Source: an uncultured Ruminococcus sp.
Lineage (GTDB): Bacteria; Bacillota; Clostridia; Oscillospirales; Ruminococcaceae
Reading direction: 5' to 3'
Assembly (NCBI GenBank): GCA_947178195.1
Contig: CAMWXM010000028.1
Span: forward strand, 1 to 17,406
Length of the DNA stretch: 17,406 nucleotides
Below are positions 1 to 8,600 of this stretch, piece after piece. Under the pieces are notes generated by a model. The model saw only the letters and a program-made list of their open reading frames with translations, did not search any database and had not been told where the DNA came from. Made by a program: the position numbers and the translations under genes. The first letter of the stretch is position 1. Each line of letters starts with the position of its first letter.

Positions 1-1
1 C

Positions 2-253
2 AATAAATATGAAGTATCGGGAGAGTTGAGCATAAACGATATGCTTGAAAATTTAAATCTTCCTGAAGAATATATTGAAAGCTCGGTAAACTCCGTAGGC
101 GGCTTTGTTACCGAAATTTTAGGACATATTGCTCAGAACGGCGAGGTTGCGGAATATGGAATACTAAAAATGACCGTTGCTTCTGCCGAAGACCAGAAAA
201 TCGATAAAATACATTTGGAAATTTTTCCAGAAATAAATGAAAATAATGAATAA
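2..253 (+). CDS. CorC/HlyC-type transporter-associated domain protein (5' truncated, C-terminal end only)
   Basis: The reading frame is open from base 2 to the stop at 251-253, so this is the tail of a gene that begins before the window. The roughly 83 visible residues read NKYEVSGELSINDML, then NLPEEY, then VGGFVTEILGHI and EYGILKMTV, then KIDKIHLEI. This is the order seen in the CorC_HlyC domain at the C-terminus of CBS-domain hemolysin-like (CorC/TlyC/YhdP) membrane proteins, which usually also carry an N-terminal DUF21 membrane domain and a CBS pair. Members are linked to Mg2+/Co2+ handling; that role is family knowledge, since the diagnostic domains lie outside the window. A TTG at 26 could be called as a start, but coding similarity continues upstream of it. 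An intrinsic terminator follows the stop directly, so this is the last gene of its transcript. Confidence 0.82.
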   Translation, partial: NKYEVSGELSINDMLENLNLPEEYIESSVNSVGGFVTEILGHIAQNGEVAEYGILKMTVASAEDQKIDKIHLEIFPEINENNE

Positions 254-287
254 AATGCTTTTCTTTTTGCTGAAAAGCATTTTTTTC
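254..287 (+). terminator. Intrinsic terminator after the CorC/HlyC-type gene
   Basis: A perfect 10-bp stem (254-263 with 272-281, AATGCTTTTC/GAAAAGCATT) with an 8-base loop runs into a T tract ending at 286. It starts right after the stop codon at 253 and isolates the upstream gene from the AEC permease gene. Confidence 0.9.
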
Positions 288-310
288 CTGTTTTTGCAGA
301 TACTATTGTA

Positions 311-329
311 AAGGCAGCATCACACAAAG
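311..329. repeat. Degenerate half-copy of the AAGGCAATATCGCACAAAG dispersed repeat
   Basis: Bases 311-329 (AAGGCAGCATCACACAAAG) match the left arm of the full repeat at 9792-9810 (AAGGCAATATCGCACAAAG) at 16 of 19 positions. The right arm is not recognisable, so no hairpin forms. It lies in the intergenic space just upstream of the AEC permease ribosome site. The similarity is short and could be chance; it is listed because four other copies also lie between genes. Confidence 0.4.
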
Positions 330-352
330 AATCTGAGCAAGGAAGTGTAAAA

Positions 353-1267
353 ATGGTAGTTTTAAAACAAGTAATAATAATGGCTTTGTTGGTTTTGACT
401 GGGGTATTATGCTATAAATTAAAAATCATTACCAAAGAATCGACCAAATCTTTATCGTCGTTAGTCCTTCTGGTGGTAAATCCTCTTATTTTAGTGGTTT
501 CTTATCAGGTACCTTTTCAAAAATCATTACTCAATGGTCTGATATGGTCACTGGTATTATCGTTTATCAGCATTCTTGCTGCAATAGTTCTGTCCTATAT
601 TTTTATAAGAAAAAAAAGCGAACGCCTCTCTCTGGAACGCTTTTCGGCTGTTTATTCCAACTGCGGATTTATGGGTATACCTTTAGTAAATGGTATTTAT
701 GGTGCGGAAGGTGTTTTTTATCTTACCGCATTTATGACCGTTTTTAATCTTATGGTCTGGACTCACGGCGTATTTTTGATGAAAAATAAATTCAGCATAA
801 AAATGATTGTTCAGGCTTTTAAATCTCCGGCAATTATTGCAACTGTGATCGGATTTTTATTATTTATGTTTAAAATCAAGATCCCCGAAACGCCGTTAAA
901 GGCAATAACGTATGTTGCGGATATGAATACTCCCCTTGCCATGATTGCGGCAGGAGCGTCTATTGCACAGACCGATATTTTCAAAACGCTTAAAAATCCC
1001 CGTCCTTATCTTACAAGCATTCTCAAGCTTATTGCCGTACCGATTGTATCTGCACTGATGTTTTCCTTTCTGCCGCTGAATACGACTGTTATAGGCACTG
1101 TTGTATTAGCTGCGGCATGCCCAGCAGCAGCAACCTGTACTTTGTTTGCCATAAGATTTAAAAAGGATTCCTTTTATGCTTCCGAGCTTTTTGCAGTTAC
1201 AACACTGCTTTCAATAATAACTCTTCCGGTTATTATGACGATCACTCAGAAGCTTATTTTTAATTAA
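353..1267 (+). CDS. AEC (auxin efflux carrier) family transporter / malate permease-like protein
   Basis: This 304-residue integral membrane protein has the length and hydrophobic profile of AEC-family permeases (PF03547), with about 10 membrane segments in two halves. It starts with a hydrophobic helix (residues 5-20) and keeps the usual features of the family: NPLILVVSYQ near residue 43, a SNCGFMGIPL signature near residues 100-109, and MNTPLAMIAAGASIA near residues 191-205, where Asn/Pro breaks in helices form the transport path. Bacterial members move small organic acids such as malate; the substrate cannot be told from sequence. The start at 353 has an AAGGAAG ribosome site (339-345) seven bases upstream. 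The gene stands alone: a terminator precedes it, and it converges with the MATE gene 52 bases downstream. Confidence 0.9.
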   Translation: MVVLKQVIIMALLVLTGVLCYKLKIITKESTKSLSSLVLLVVNPLILVVSYQVPFQKSLLNGLIWSLVLSFISILAAIVLSYIFIRKKSERLSLERFSAVYSNCGFMGIPLVNGIYGAEGVFYLTAFMTVFNLMVWTHGVFLMKNKFSIKMIVQAFKSPAIIATVIGFLLFMFKIKIPETPLKAITYVADMNTPLAMIAAGASIAQTDIFKTLKNPRPYLTSILKLIAVPIVSALMFSFLPLNTTVIGTVVLAAACPAAATCTLFAIRFKKDSFYASELFAVTTLLSIITLPVIMTITQKLIFN

Positions 1268-1309
1268 TAAAAAATGCCGCAAAAGACTTTTGTCGGTACT
1301 TGTGCGGCG
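1268..1309 (-). terminator. Terminator of the MATE gene, shared with the convergent permease gene
   Basis: Bases 1276-1285 (GCCGCAAAAG) pair with 1299-1308 (CTTGTGCGGC) with one mismatch. Read on the minus strand, the hairpin is followed at once by TTTTTTATT (complement of 1267-1275), a good intrinsic terminator for the MATE gene. On the plus strand the next T run starts about eight bases later, so it would work less well for the permease gene. Confidence 0.8.
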
Positions 1310-1319
1310 ATAAAAATTT

Positions 1320-2708
1320 TTATGAAGCTGCTGCTGCAGAATCTGTGAACGTCATAGATTTTTTCATTTCTTTCATTTTGATGTAATATGTTATTATCAG
1401 TACAATATCTGCAAATATCCATGCGATAGGTCCCGAAAGACCGGCAGCCGTAAATCCCAGCAGCGAGATGAAGCCTATTGCAACAATACTTCTTGCAGCA
1501 AGCTCGCTTACGCCGGCAAGCATAGGCAAAAAGCTGTAGCCCATTCCCTGAAGCGAATTACGCAATATAAAAAGTACGCCTAAAGTCGGATAGAACGAAC
1601 CGCTTAATTTAAGATAATAAGCCGAAAGCTCAATAATTTTCGCATATTCGACAGGGTTGGTAGTACTTTTATCTATAAACAAGGTGGTCAGTATTCCACC
1701 CAGGAAAAATACCGCCATCAGAGAAGCAGTGCAGTAAATCATCTGTATAATAATGCTTTGCTTTATGCCTTGGGTTATTCTTTTATATTTTCCTGCGCCC
1801 TTATTTTGTCCGCAGTAGGTAGCCATTGCTATTCCGAGACTTTCCATAGGTCCGATTGCAACCGTTTGTATTTTGACAGCCGCAGTTATTGCCGCAACCG
1901 ACTGAGTTCCAAGAGTATTTACAGCCGATTGAAGTATGATAGAGCCTGTTGCAGTGATAGAAAACTGCAGAGCCATTGGATATCCGGTCACTGCAAGCTG
2001 TTTTGCATAGCTCACATCAAATTTAAGCTCATCTTTTTCAAACTTTAATATATCGTAATTTCTTATCATATAAGCAAGACAGAAAATCGCAGATATCGCC
2101 TGAGAAATAATTGTTGCAAGACCTGCACCAAAAACGCCCATTTTAAATACTATAATAAAAGTCAGGTCAAGACCGATATTTATGACAGAAGAAATGATAA
2201 GAAAAACCAGCGGCGATTTGCTATCGCCTATAGCTCTGAGAATACCAGAAAGCATGTTATAAAAAATCGTTGCGCTGATTCCCGAAAAAATCACTATAAT
2301 ATAGCTATATGCATCATTGTATATTTCGTCGGGAGTATTCATTATTCTCAATATCGAACCTGTGAAAATAACAGTGATAACAGTCAGCAGTACAGCCGTT
2401 AATGCGCTCATATATATGGCGTGAGCGATATATTTTCTCATATTTTTATAATTTCCTGCACCGAACTGCTGTGATACAGGGATAGAAAAGCCGCTGCAGA
2501 CGCCTAATGCAAATCCGACTACAAGAAAGCTTATAGCTCCCGTTGAACCGACTCCGGCAAGAGCGTTGACTCCTACAAATTTGCCGACTATTACAGTATC
2601 GACCATGCTGTAAAGCTGTTGAAAAACATTCCCCAATACCATCGGGAGAGCAAAGCCTAAAATCAATTTAAAAGGTTTGCCTTTTGTCATTTCTGTTGTT
2701 CTTGGCAT
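1320..2708 (-). CDS. MATE family multidrug/Na+-driven efflux protein
   Basis: This is a 462-residue protein of normal length for the MATE (MatE, PF01554) family, with about 12 membrane segments in two MatE repeats. The N-terminal block KLILGFALPMVLGNVFQQLY followed by SMVDTVIVGKFVG (residues ~13-46) is the hallmark first helix pair of NorM/DinF-like clostridial MATE proteins. The second repeat begins near residue 240 (AVTGYPMALQFSITATG). Such proteins export cationic drugs or metabolites in exchange for Na+ or H+ across the cytoplasmic membrane; the substrate is unknown. The start at 2708 has an AAAGGA ribosome site about 10 bases upstream. It is divergent from an AraC-type regulator gene, a common arrangement for a pump and its regulator, so regulation by that protein is likely (inference). 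Confidence 0.93.
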   Translation of the reverse strand: MPRTTEMTKGKPFKLILGFALPMVLGNVFQQLYSMVDTVIVGKFVGVNALAGVGSTGAISFLVVGFALGVCSGFSIPVSQQFGAGNYKNMRKYIAHAIYMSALTAVLLTVITVIFTGSILRIMNTPDEIYNDAYSYIIVIFSGISATIFYNMLSGILRAIGDSKSPLVFLIISSVINIGLDLTFIIVFKMGVFGAGLATIISQAISAIFCLAYMIRNYDILKFEKDELKFDVSYAKQLAVTGYPMALQFSITATGSIILQSAVNTLGTQSVAAITAAVKIQTVAIGPMESLGIAMATYCGQNKGAGKYKRITQGIKQSIIIQMIYCTASLMAVFFLGGILTTLFIDKSTTNPVEYAKIIELSAYYLKLSGSFYPTLGVLFILRNSLQGMGYSFLPMLAGVSELAARSIVAIGFISLLGFTAAGLSGPIAWIFADIVLIITYYIKMKEMKKSMTFTDSAAAAS

Positions 2709-2740
2709 TTTTATTCATTCCTTTCTTGTGATATATGAAA

Positions 2741-2763
2741 GGCAGTACAGCAAAAGAACTGCC
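2741..2763 (-). promoter_or_regulatory. Small hairpin in the MATE leader (GGCAGT-N11-ACTGCC)
   Basis: GGCAGT (2741-2746) and ACTGCC (2758-2763) form a perfect 6-bp inverted repeat with an 11-base loop, in the divergent region between the MATE and AraC genes. On the MATE side it would lie in the leader upstream of the ribosome site. It lacks a following T run, so it is not a terminator. It may be an operator or leader structure. Its left side (AAGGCAGTACAGCAAAAG) loosely resembles the dispersed repeat of this window. Confidence 0.35.
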
Positions 2764-2770
2764 ATTAAGG

Positions 2771-2813
2771 AATCACTGATTTATAAAAATTTATTTTTGT
2801 ACAATAACTGATT
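2771..2813. promoter_or_regulatory. Direct repeat, candidate AraC-family operator, overlapping the AraC gene promoter
   Basis: AATCACTGATT (2771-2781) and AATAACTGATT (2803-2813) match at 10 of 11 bases in direct orientation, 32 bases apart (about three helical turns). AraC-family dimers commonly bind paired direct repeats. The copies bracket a plausible plus-strand -10 element (TACAAT, 2800-2805; weak -35 near 2776-2781). Binding would therefore control the AraC gene and probably the divergent MATE gene. This is inference from position and spacing. Confidence 0.45.
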
Positions 2814-2826
2814 AATGGAGGCAGCT

Positions 2827-3678
2827 ATGGAAGAATATACTCATGAGCAGATACATTATGAACAGGATACCGGAATGCTTCTTAACGTATTCGGTCATGC
2901 CAGCACCTTTACTGCTAAACACTGGCATAATGGATTTGAAATAATATATGTTTTATCCGGTCAGATGACAGTCAATACAAACAGTACAGATCACATAATA
3001 AAATCCGGCGGTTTTGCTGTAATAAACTGCAAAAGTATTCATGCCGCATGCAACAAAGGCTATTGCCGTTATCTTCTGCTTCAGATCCCCTATGATAAGA
3101 TCGTCAGAAGCATTCCTGATATTGACACTTCAATAATAAGCTGTATATGTAAATCAGGTGAGGAAGCAACCGGAAAATACGCAGATATACGACTTACCCT
3201 CAATAAGCTTGAGGCGCTTTTCGAGTCCGAACACAACAGCGGTTATCTTTTAAAGCTTAACAGTCTTGTTTACGAGCTGCTTTATCATCTTGTTGTGAAT
3301 TTTAAAATAAAAGCCAATCCGGAATTAAAAAAGAAAACCGACCGCAATATCCAGCGACTTGGCATTGTTCTTCAATATGTCCGTCAGCATTATTCCGAGC
3401 GAATATCTCTTTCCTATGCCGCTTCTATGGTTGCGCTTAATAAAGAATATTTTTCCCGTTTTTTCAGAAAGTACATAGGCATGACCTTTATGGATTACGT
3501 TTTTTCAGTAAGGCTTGAACATGCTCATTATGACATTCTAAATACTGATTATACTATAAATGAGATCGCAAACAGATGCGGATTTGAGAATAATTACAAG
3601 CTGTTTGTACGTAAATTCCGTGAGCAATATGGGTGTAATCCTGCCGAAAAACGCCGTCAGGCTGAAAAAACCGGTTAA
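2827..3678 (+). CDS. AraC family transcriptional regulator with N-terminal cupin domain
   Basis: This is a 283-residue cytoplasmic DNA-binding regulator. The N-terminal part is a cupin-type effector domain: KHWHNGFEIIYVLSG (residues ~32-46), a GGFAVINCKSIHA strand pair and a YLLLQIPYD strand. The C-terminal ~90 residues are the double helix-turn-helix of AraC/XylS proteins: SLSYAASMVALNKEYFSRFF, then FRKYIGMTFMDYV, then INEIANRCGFENNYKLFVRK and FREQYGCNPAEKR, with the typical FxxxYGxxPxxxR ending. I chose ATG 2827 rather than ATG 2815, because GGAGG (2817-2821) lies five bases before 2827 and overlaps the earlier ATG. The effector is unknown; many clostridial members of this type sense sugars or small molecules. 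It is divergent from the MATE gene and convergent with the cellulase gene. Confidence 0.92.
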   Translation: MEEYTHEQIHYEQDTGMLLNVFGHASTFTAKHWHNGFEIIYVLSGQMTVNTNSTDHIIKSGGFAVINCKSIHAACNKGYCRYLLLQIPYDKIVRSIPDIDTSIISCICKSGEEATGKYADIRLTLNKLEALFESEHNSGYLLKLNSLVYELLYHLVVNFKIKANPELKKKTDRNIQRLGIVLQYVRQHYSERISLSYAASMVALNKEYFSRFFRKYIGMTFMDYVFSVRLEHAHYDILNTDYTINEIANRCGFENNYKLFVRKFREQYGCNPAEKRRQAEKTG

Positions 3679-3782
3679 AATATTACCTTTGCGCTTTAGT
3701 ATTAGTATACCACTATCATTTATTTTTGCAATAGCCAATAATGACTGATATATTGTGTGATATTGACTTGTTAATGAACAAC

Positions 3783-3818
3783 GGCACTGTGCAAACCATG
3801 TAGGATTTGTATAGTGCC
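3783..3818. terminator. Long imperfect hairpin between convergent AraC and cellulase genes
   Basis: GGCACT (3783-3788) pairs with AGTGCC (3813-3818). Pairing continues inward through GTGCAAA/TTTGTAT, two G-U pairs and CC/GG with one bulged A, giving a stem of about 15 bp and a 5-base loop. On the plus strand a T run (3831-3837) follows after 12 bases. On the minus strand no T run follows. It probably ends transcripts from one or both sides, although its shape also resembles a short mobile palindrome. Confidence 0.5.
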
Positions 3819-3827
3819 ACTGTAAAA

Positions 3828-5426
3828 TTATTTTTTTATAAGGAATTTATTAAGGTCAATAAGGTCGGAAAGCTTTACGCTTCCGTCTCCATTCATATCC
3901 GAATTTGTGTAATTTATTTTAATTTTTCCCGAAATAAAAAATTTTTTAAGGGTAACAGAATCAAATACATTTACCTTTTTATCGCTGTTTACATCGCCTT
4001 TTATAATTTTTTCAGGAGATTTTGTTGCTTCTGTGGAAGCAGGCGGAGTATCGCCGTAATGCTCGGAAAGAGTAATACCATTTTTGCCAAGAGGGATAGT
4101 ATGGTCAAGGCTTATAAATTTTCCACTGTCGTTCTGCCAGAGCGCAGGCTTTACCAGCGCATACTTATCCTCGTCCCATTTACCGAAGTTATCGTAAACC
4201 AGTCCGCCCGTATCGCCGGAATTTTCGTTAAAGCACCAAAAGGTATGATGGATCCTGTTTTCTATCATAAGGTCACGCAGATATGTAAGCCATTTTGTAT
4301 TATCGCCTGTAGGGTCATGCTCTTCATCTATAAATCCGCCCCATTCCCCCATAAGCAAAGGAGCAGTTTTATCTTCTACCAGGAAAAACCAAGTATCATG
4401 CCAGTATTCGTCCATAATACTCTGCTGTGTAAAGCCTTCATGAAACCATGTCTGATCATACACCAGCGGACCGTAATCATGAGGAGAGTATACAAGCTGA
4501 CTCTGATATTCGCCTAAATCTATAGGATATTCTTTAGCACCTCTGAAATTACCGCCCCACCATGCGCCGTAATAATAGCTGAATGGATACCTTGAATAGT
4601 CTATATTAGGATATGTCCAGTCGTATTCCTCTTTAGGATATACCTCGACCCCTTCAACCATTATAAGCAGATTGGGATTAGCCTTTAAAACATGAGCGGC
4701 AGCCTGTTCAGCCGCATATTTCCAGTTGTTAAGGTCGGTAGAATCGTCCCATTTAGCCATGTTATTGGGGGTATCGCCTGTACCGTGAGGCTCATTTTTC
4801 AAGTCGATAGCAATTATCGTATCGTCATCCTTGTAATAGTCGGCAAACCATTCTAAAGCCTCAAACCAGTCCTCGGTTGAAAATTTATCGGTATACCAGA
4901 GGTTTACCTGATGACCTGCGGAAGCTGTTTCTGCGCTGTGGACATCCATCATGATCTTTATGCCGTTTTCTCTGCACCATTTTACAGCCATGTTCCATAT
5001 ATCAAAGCTGTATTTTACCGTTCCACCCTCTATTCCTTCTACGGTAAGTTCGGGGTTGCTGTATTCGTTTACTTTAGGTACGGCAGGGTCTGGATCGCCG
5101 TTTTTCCATTGAAGGAGCAGCTCGGTGGACATGGGTACTCTCAGAAGATTGAATCCGTGGTCGGCTATCTGATTTAACATTTCATGCATATTCTGTGACC
5201 ATACGCCGTCAAAAACCTGACTTCCGACGTTATATCCGAACCAGTTGCACCCGGTAAGCCATACGGGATTTCCATTCATATCGACGATTTCCGCATTTTC
5301 ATTTACATGAAGCCAGTCGTCGTGATATTCGTCCGGCGCTGCTGCTGCCGGGAAAACGGCGGCGCTTAAAAGTATCGACGAAGCGGTCAGTACTGAAACA
5401 AGTGCTTTTTTTATTGTTTTTTTCAT
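3828..5426 (-). CDS. Secreted GH5 endoglucanase with C-terminal type I dockerin (cellulosomal cellulase)
   Basis: This 532-residue exported enzyme should cut internal beta-1,4-glucosidic bonds in cellulose. Residues 1-29 are a Sec signal peptide (KKTIKK, hydrophobic core, cleavage near AAAA-PDEY). The GH5 barrel spans about 38-440: NLLRVPMS (R96), DVHS (H163), DLKNEPHG with the acid/base Glu212, YSPHDYGP (H316), LLMGEWGG with the nucleophile Glu361, and FWCFNENSGDTGGL. The NEPHG, PHDYGP and NSGDTGG set is typical of subfamily GH5_1 endoglucanases. After a short PPASTEATKSPE linker, residues 476-532 form a dockerin with two Ca2+-binding repeats (DVNSDKKVNVFDSVTLKKFF and DMNGDGSVKLSDLIDLNKFL), which would dock to a scaffoldin cohesin. 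GGAGG (5434-5438) lies seven bases before the start. It is a single-gene unit with its own promoter. Confidence 0.95.
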   Translation of the reverse strand: MKKTIKKALVSVLTASSILLSAAVFPAAAAPDEYHDDWLHVNENAEIVDMNGNPVWLTGCNWFGYNVGSQVFDGVWSQNMHEMLNQIADHGFNLLRVPMSTELLLQWKNGDPDPAVPKVNEYSNPELTVEGIEGGTVKYSFDIWNMAVKWCRENGIKIMMDVHSAETASAGHQVNLWYTDKFSTEDWFEALEWFADYYKDDDTIIAIDLKNEPHGTGDTPNNMAKWDDSTDLNNWKYAAEQAAAHVLKANPNLLIMVEGVEVYPKEEYDWTYPNIDYSRYPFSYYYGAWWGGNFRGAKEYPIDLGEYQSQLVYSPHDYGPLVYDQTWFHEGFTQQSIMDEYWHDTWFFLVEDKTAPLLMGEWGGFIDEEHDPTGDNTKWLTYLRDLMIENRIHHTFWCFNENSGDTGGLVYDNFGKWDEDKYALVKPALWQNDSGKFISLDHTIPLGKNGITLSEHYGDTPPASTEATKSPEKIIKGDVNSDKKVNVFDSVTLKKFFISGKIKINYTNSDMNGDGSVKLSDLIDLNKFLIKK

Positions 5427-5513
5427 ACATTTACCTCCGTATCAGCACAGGCACAAAGCTCACTGTAAAATACGTGGGCTGTAAAATGCCGCCTGAATTT
5501 ATCATCTGCTTTA

Positions 5514-5542
5514 ATAGTATCATTTTAAATCCGACTTGTCAA
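5514..5542 (-). promoter_or_regulatory. Sigma-A-type promoter of the GH5 cellulase gene
   Basis: On the minus strand TTGACA (complement of 5537-5542) and TACTAT (complement of 5514-5519) are separated by exactly 17 bases. The -35 is perfect and the -10 differs from TATAAT by one base. The leader to the start codon would be about 80 bases. I saw no obvious operator or cre-like palindrome in the leader. Confidence 0.75.
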
Positions 5543-5593
5543 CGATTTTTAAATAAAAATCAGCAAATTTATTTTATTTTTCAGTAAAATCTA

Positions 5594-5622
5594 TTGAAAA
5601 ACCATGAAAAATATTGTATAAT
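5594..5622 (+). promoter_or_regulatory. Sigma-A-type promoter of the YfhO gene
   Basis: TTGAAA (5594-5599) and a perfect TATAAT (5617-5622) are separated by 17 bases, 63 bases upstream of the YfhO start codon. It is divergent from the cellulase promoter, with about 50 bases between the two -35 elements. Confidence 0.8.
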
Positions 5623-5649
5623 AATATTTATCTGATGTAATTTAAACAA

Positions 5650-5668
5650 GAATCGTACATAACGATTC
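5650..5668 (+). promoter_or_regulatory. Perfect inverted repeat in the YfhO leader
   Basis: GAATCGT (5650-5656) and ACGATTC (5662-5668) are a perfect 7-bp inverted repeat around ACATA. It lies in the transcribed leader, about 20 bases past the expected start point and directly before the ribosome site (GGAGG, 5675-5679). It could be a repressor operator or an RNA hairpin that influences translation. No T run follows, so it is not a terminator. Confidence 0.45.
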
Positions 5669-5684
5669 GGAGAAGGAGGAATAA

Positions 5685-8600
5685 ATGGCAGGTTTGTCTT
5701 TATCGGAAAATAAGCCTTTTATGAAAAAAGAAACCTTTTCGCCCGGAAATATCGGGAACTTTCTTTTGAACTGGCTTATCCGCAACAAATTTTATTTTCT
5801 TGCATTCGCTATACCTGTTGTAATAATGTATGTAGCTTATGCGATTTTTAAGGTCAGTCCCTATGGAGATAATTCTGTGCTGGTTCTGGATCTTAATGGT
5901 CAGTACGTTTACTATTTTGAAGCCATAAGAGATGCCTTCTGGGGCGATGAAAGTATTCTTTACAACTGGTCAAGAAATCTTTCGGGAGGATATGCCGGAA
6001 TTATCGGCTATTATCTTGCAAGTCCATTTACGCTTATCCCCATACTGCTGCCACGCACGATGCTTTTAGGAAGCCTTCAGATAATGATACTTTCAAAGCT
6101 GGGACTTGCTTCTGTTACTTTCAGCTATTATCTTCAGAAATCCAAAGGCTTGAGCGGACTTCATGCAACAATATTTTCTACCCTTTACGCTCTGTGCGCA
6201 TACGGAGTAATACAGGCAATGAATCCTATGTGGCTCGACGGCGTTTATATGCTGCCGCTTATAGCTTTGGGAATTGAATATCTTATAGACGACGGAAGAA
6301 AGCTCAATCTTATTATCCCTCTTGCGCTGATATTCATATTCAACTTCTATATCGGATATATCGTAGCTATTTTTACATTTATTTATTTTGTATTCTATCT
6401 ATTTTCAGGCAGAAATGAAAACGGCAAACACTTTGACGGATATGAATATTTCAAAGCCTTTGTAAGGTTTGGTATCAGCGCCATAGTCGCCGTTCTGTGC
6501 TCGGCATTTATGATACTTTCCGTTTACAAGGCATTGCAGCTTGGTAAATTTGATTTTACCAAGCCTGATTTCAGCTTTGCTACACAGTTTAATCCGCTGG
6601 ATTTCTTCCCTCAGCTTCTGCCTGCTCAATATGACACGGTGGATGTTGACGGTCTGCCGGAAATTTACTGCGGTGTACTTACCATAGTTCTGCTGCCGAT
6701 ATTCTATATGAATCCCAAAATTTCGCTGAATAAAAAAATCGGATATACGACGCTTTTAACAGTACTGTTTTTGTGTATGTACATCAGACCTATTGATATG
6801 GTATGGCACGGTTTCCAGATGCCTAACTGGCTGCCGTTCCGTTATTCGTTTACATTCTCATTTACACTGCTTCTTATGGGTGCAACGGCATTTTCAAAAA
6901 TTGAGCATATCAAAGCCTCTGCTATAGGAGCAACGGCATTTGCTGTCGCAGCCCTTATAGCTATAACCATCTCTCGTGAGGCAGAGTATTTTGCTAAATG
7001 GGAAATTGCAATAGCTGCGGGTATAGCAAGTATATTCTGTGTACTTTTTGCAAAATTCCACAGTAATCCAAAGCTTATGAAAACTGTCATTCCTGTTATT
7101 ATTATTGCAGTTTCCTCAGGAGAGCTTCTGTTCAACACATACAGTACATTCCATGACGAGGACAAGAGCCTTATATATTCCAAAGCAGGTCCCTGGTATA
7201 ACTTTACCGGAACAGGACGTGAGGTGACTGATCAGCTTGAACAGTACAATTACGATCATGGAAACGAAAACGACGGATTTTTCAGAGCGGAAAAAACCTT
7301 CCACAGAACGGTAAACGACCCTGCGGCTTTAGGCTTAAAGGGTATTAGCCACTCCAGTTCGGTTATGAATGCGAGGCTTCTGAAATTCCTTGAAGCTCTC
7401 GGATATTCCGCCAGCACCTTCTATACAAGATACGATGGCAATACGCCGATTTCAGATTCACTTCTGGGCATAAAATATTCTATGGACAGACAGGTTGTCG
7501 ACGATCCGGAAGCATACCGCAAAACAAACGAAACTTATACGCCTATATTTGCATATAACTATATTGACGAAAACGATAAGGAAGCGGTTATAAACGTTTT
7601 TGAAAATGAAAACGCTCTTTCGTTAGGTTATATGGCCAATGGTGCAGCGGACAGAATAACCGCTCTTGGAAACGACGATGTACTCAACAGTCAGAATATA
7701 TTTATGAGCGCAATTATGGGCGATATTGAAATTAACGAAAACAACGAATTTGTAAACTATAATAAATATTTCAAGCCTATGAATGTTAATAAGGACGACT
7801 TTATCCTGAATAATGTTACCATAAGCCCTTATCCAACGGCAACTGCGCCGAATCAGCTTCAGTATACGGCTGCTACAGAGGGAGACCCTGTTGTAAATAT
7901 GCATATTACTCCCGAAACAGACGAAGCGGTGTATATATATTTCCAGACCGAGGTTCAACATAAAGTAAATCTCTGGTTGAGTACAGAAAAAGATGCAGAC
8001 GGTAATTTTATTAACCATAAAGGACTCGGACAATATTTTGAAGATCATAATTACCATGCTCTGAATCTTGGAAAATTCACTCCCGGAGAGGAATTTGAGC
8101 TGAGAATGACTGTTGCATATGAATATACTATTGTTAATAATTTCTTTTTCTATCAATTTGATGAAAAGCTGTTCCAGGAGGATATGAATAAGCTCAAACA
8201 GAATCAATGGAACATTACCGACTTTAGTGGCGACAGCATAGAGGGTACTGTTACAGCAGACGTAAATCAGCTTATGCTCACATCTATTCCTTATGAAGAA
8301 GGCTGGACCATAAAAGTCGACGGCGAAACTGTTCCGTTCATAGATAAGGATATTGATGAAAACAGCAGAGCCGAATATGACAATACTTCCCAGTGCTATA
8401 CAAGGATCGCTAATGCGCTTATCGGTATAAAGCTTAATCCGGGCGAACATGTTATTGAGATGAGTTATACTCCGCCGGGACTTGTTTTCGGATTAGGAGC
8501 TCTTGTTATCGGCATTGTCTGCGTGGTATTTATATACAGATACGATAAAAAGAATAATAAGATTCTTATTGCAAGATATCGTGCCAAAAATGCGCCTAAA

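Noticed and set aside
3807..4517. A 236-codon plus-strand open frame opposite the cellulase gene
   Set aside because: It lies antisense to the well-supported GH5/dockerin reading frame, has no recognisable domain and no ribosome site; it is a shadow of the real gene.
7623..8450. A 275-codon minus-strand open frame opposite the YfhO gene
   Set aside because: Its amino acid composition (Ile/Cys/Phe-rich, no domain) is that of an antisense shadow of the YfhO coding sequence.
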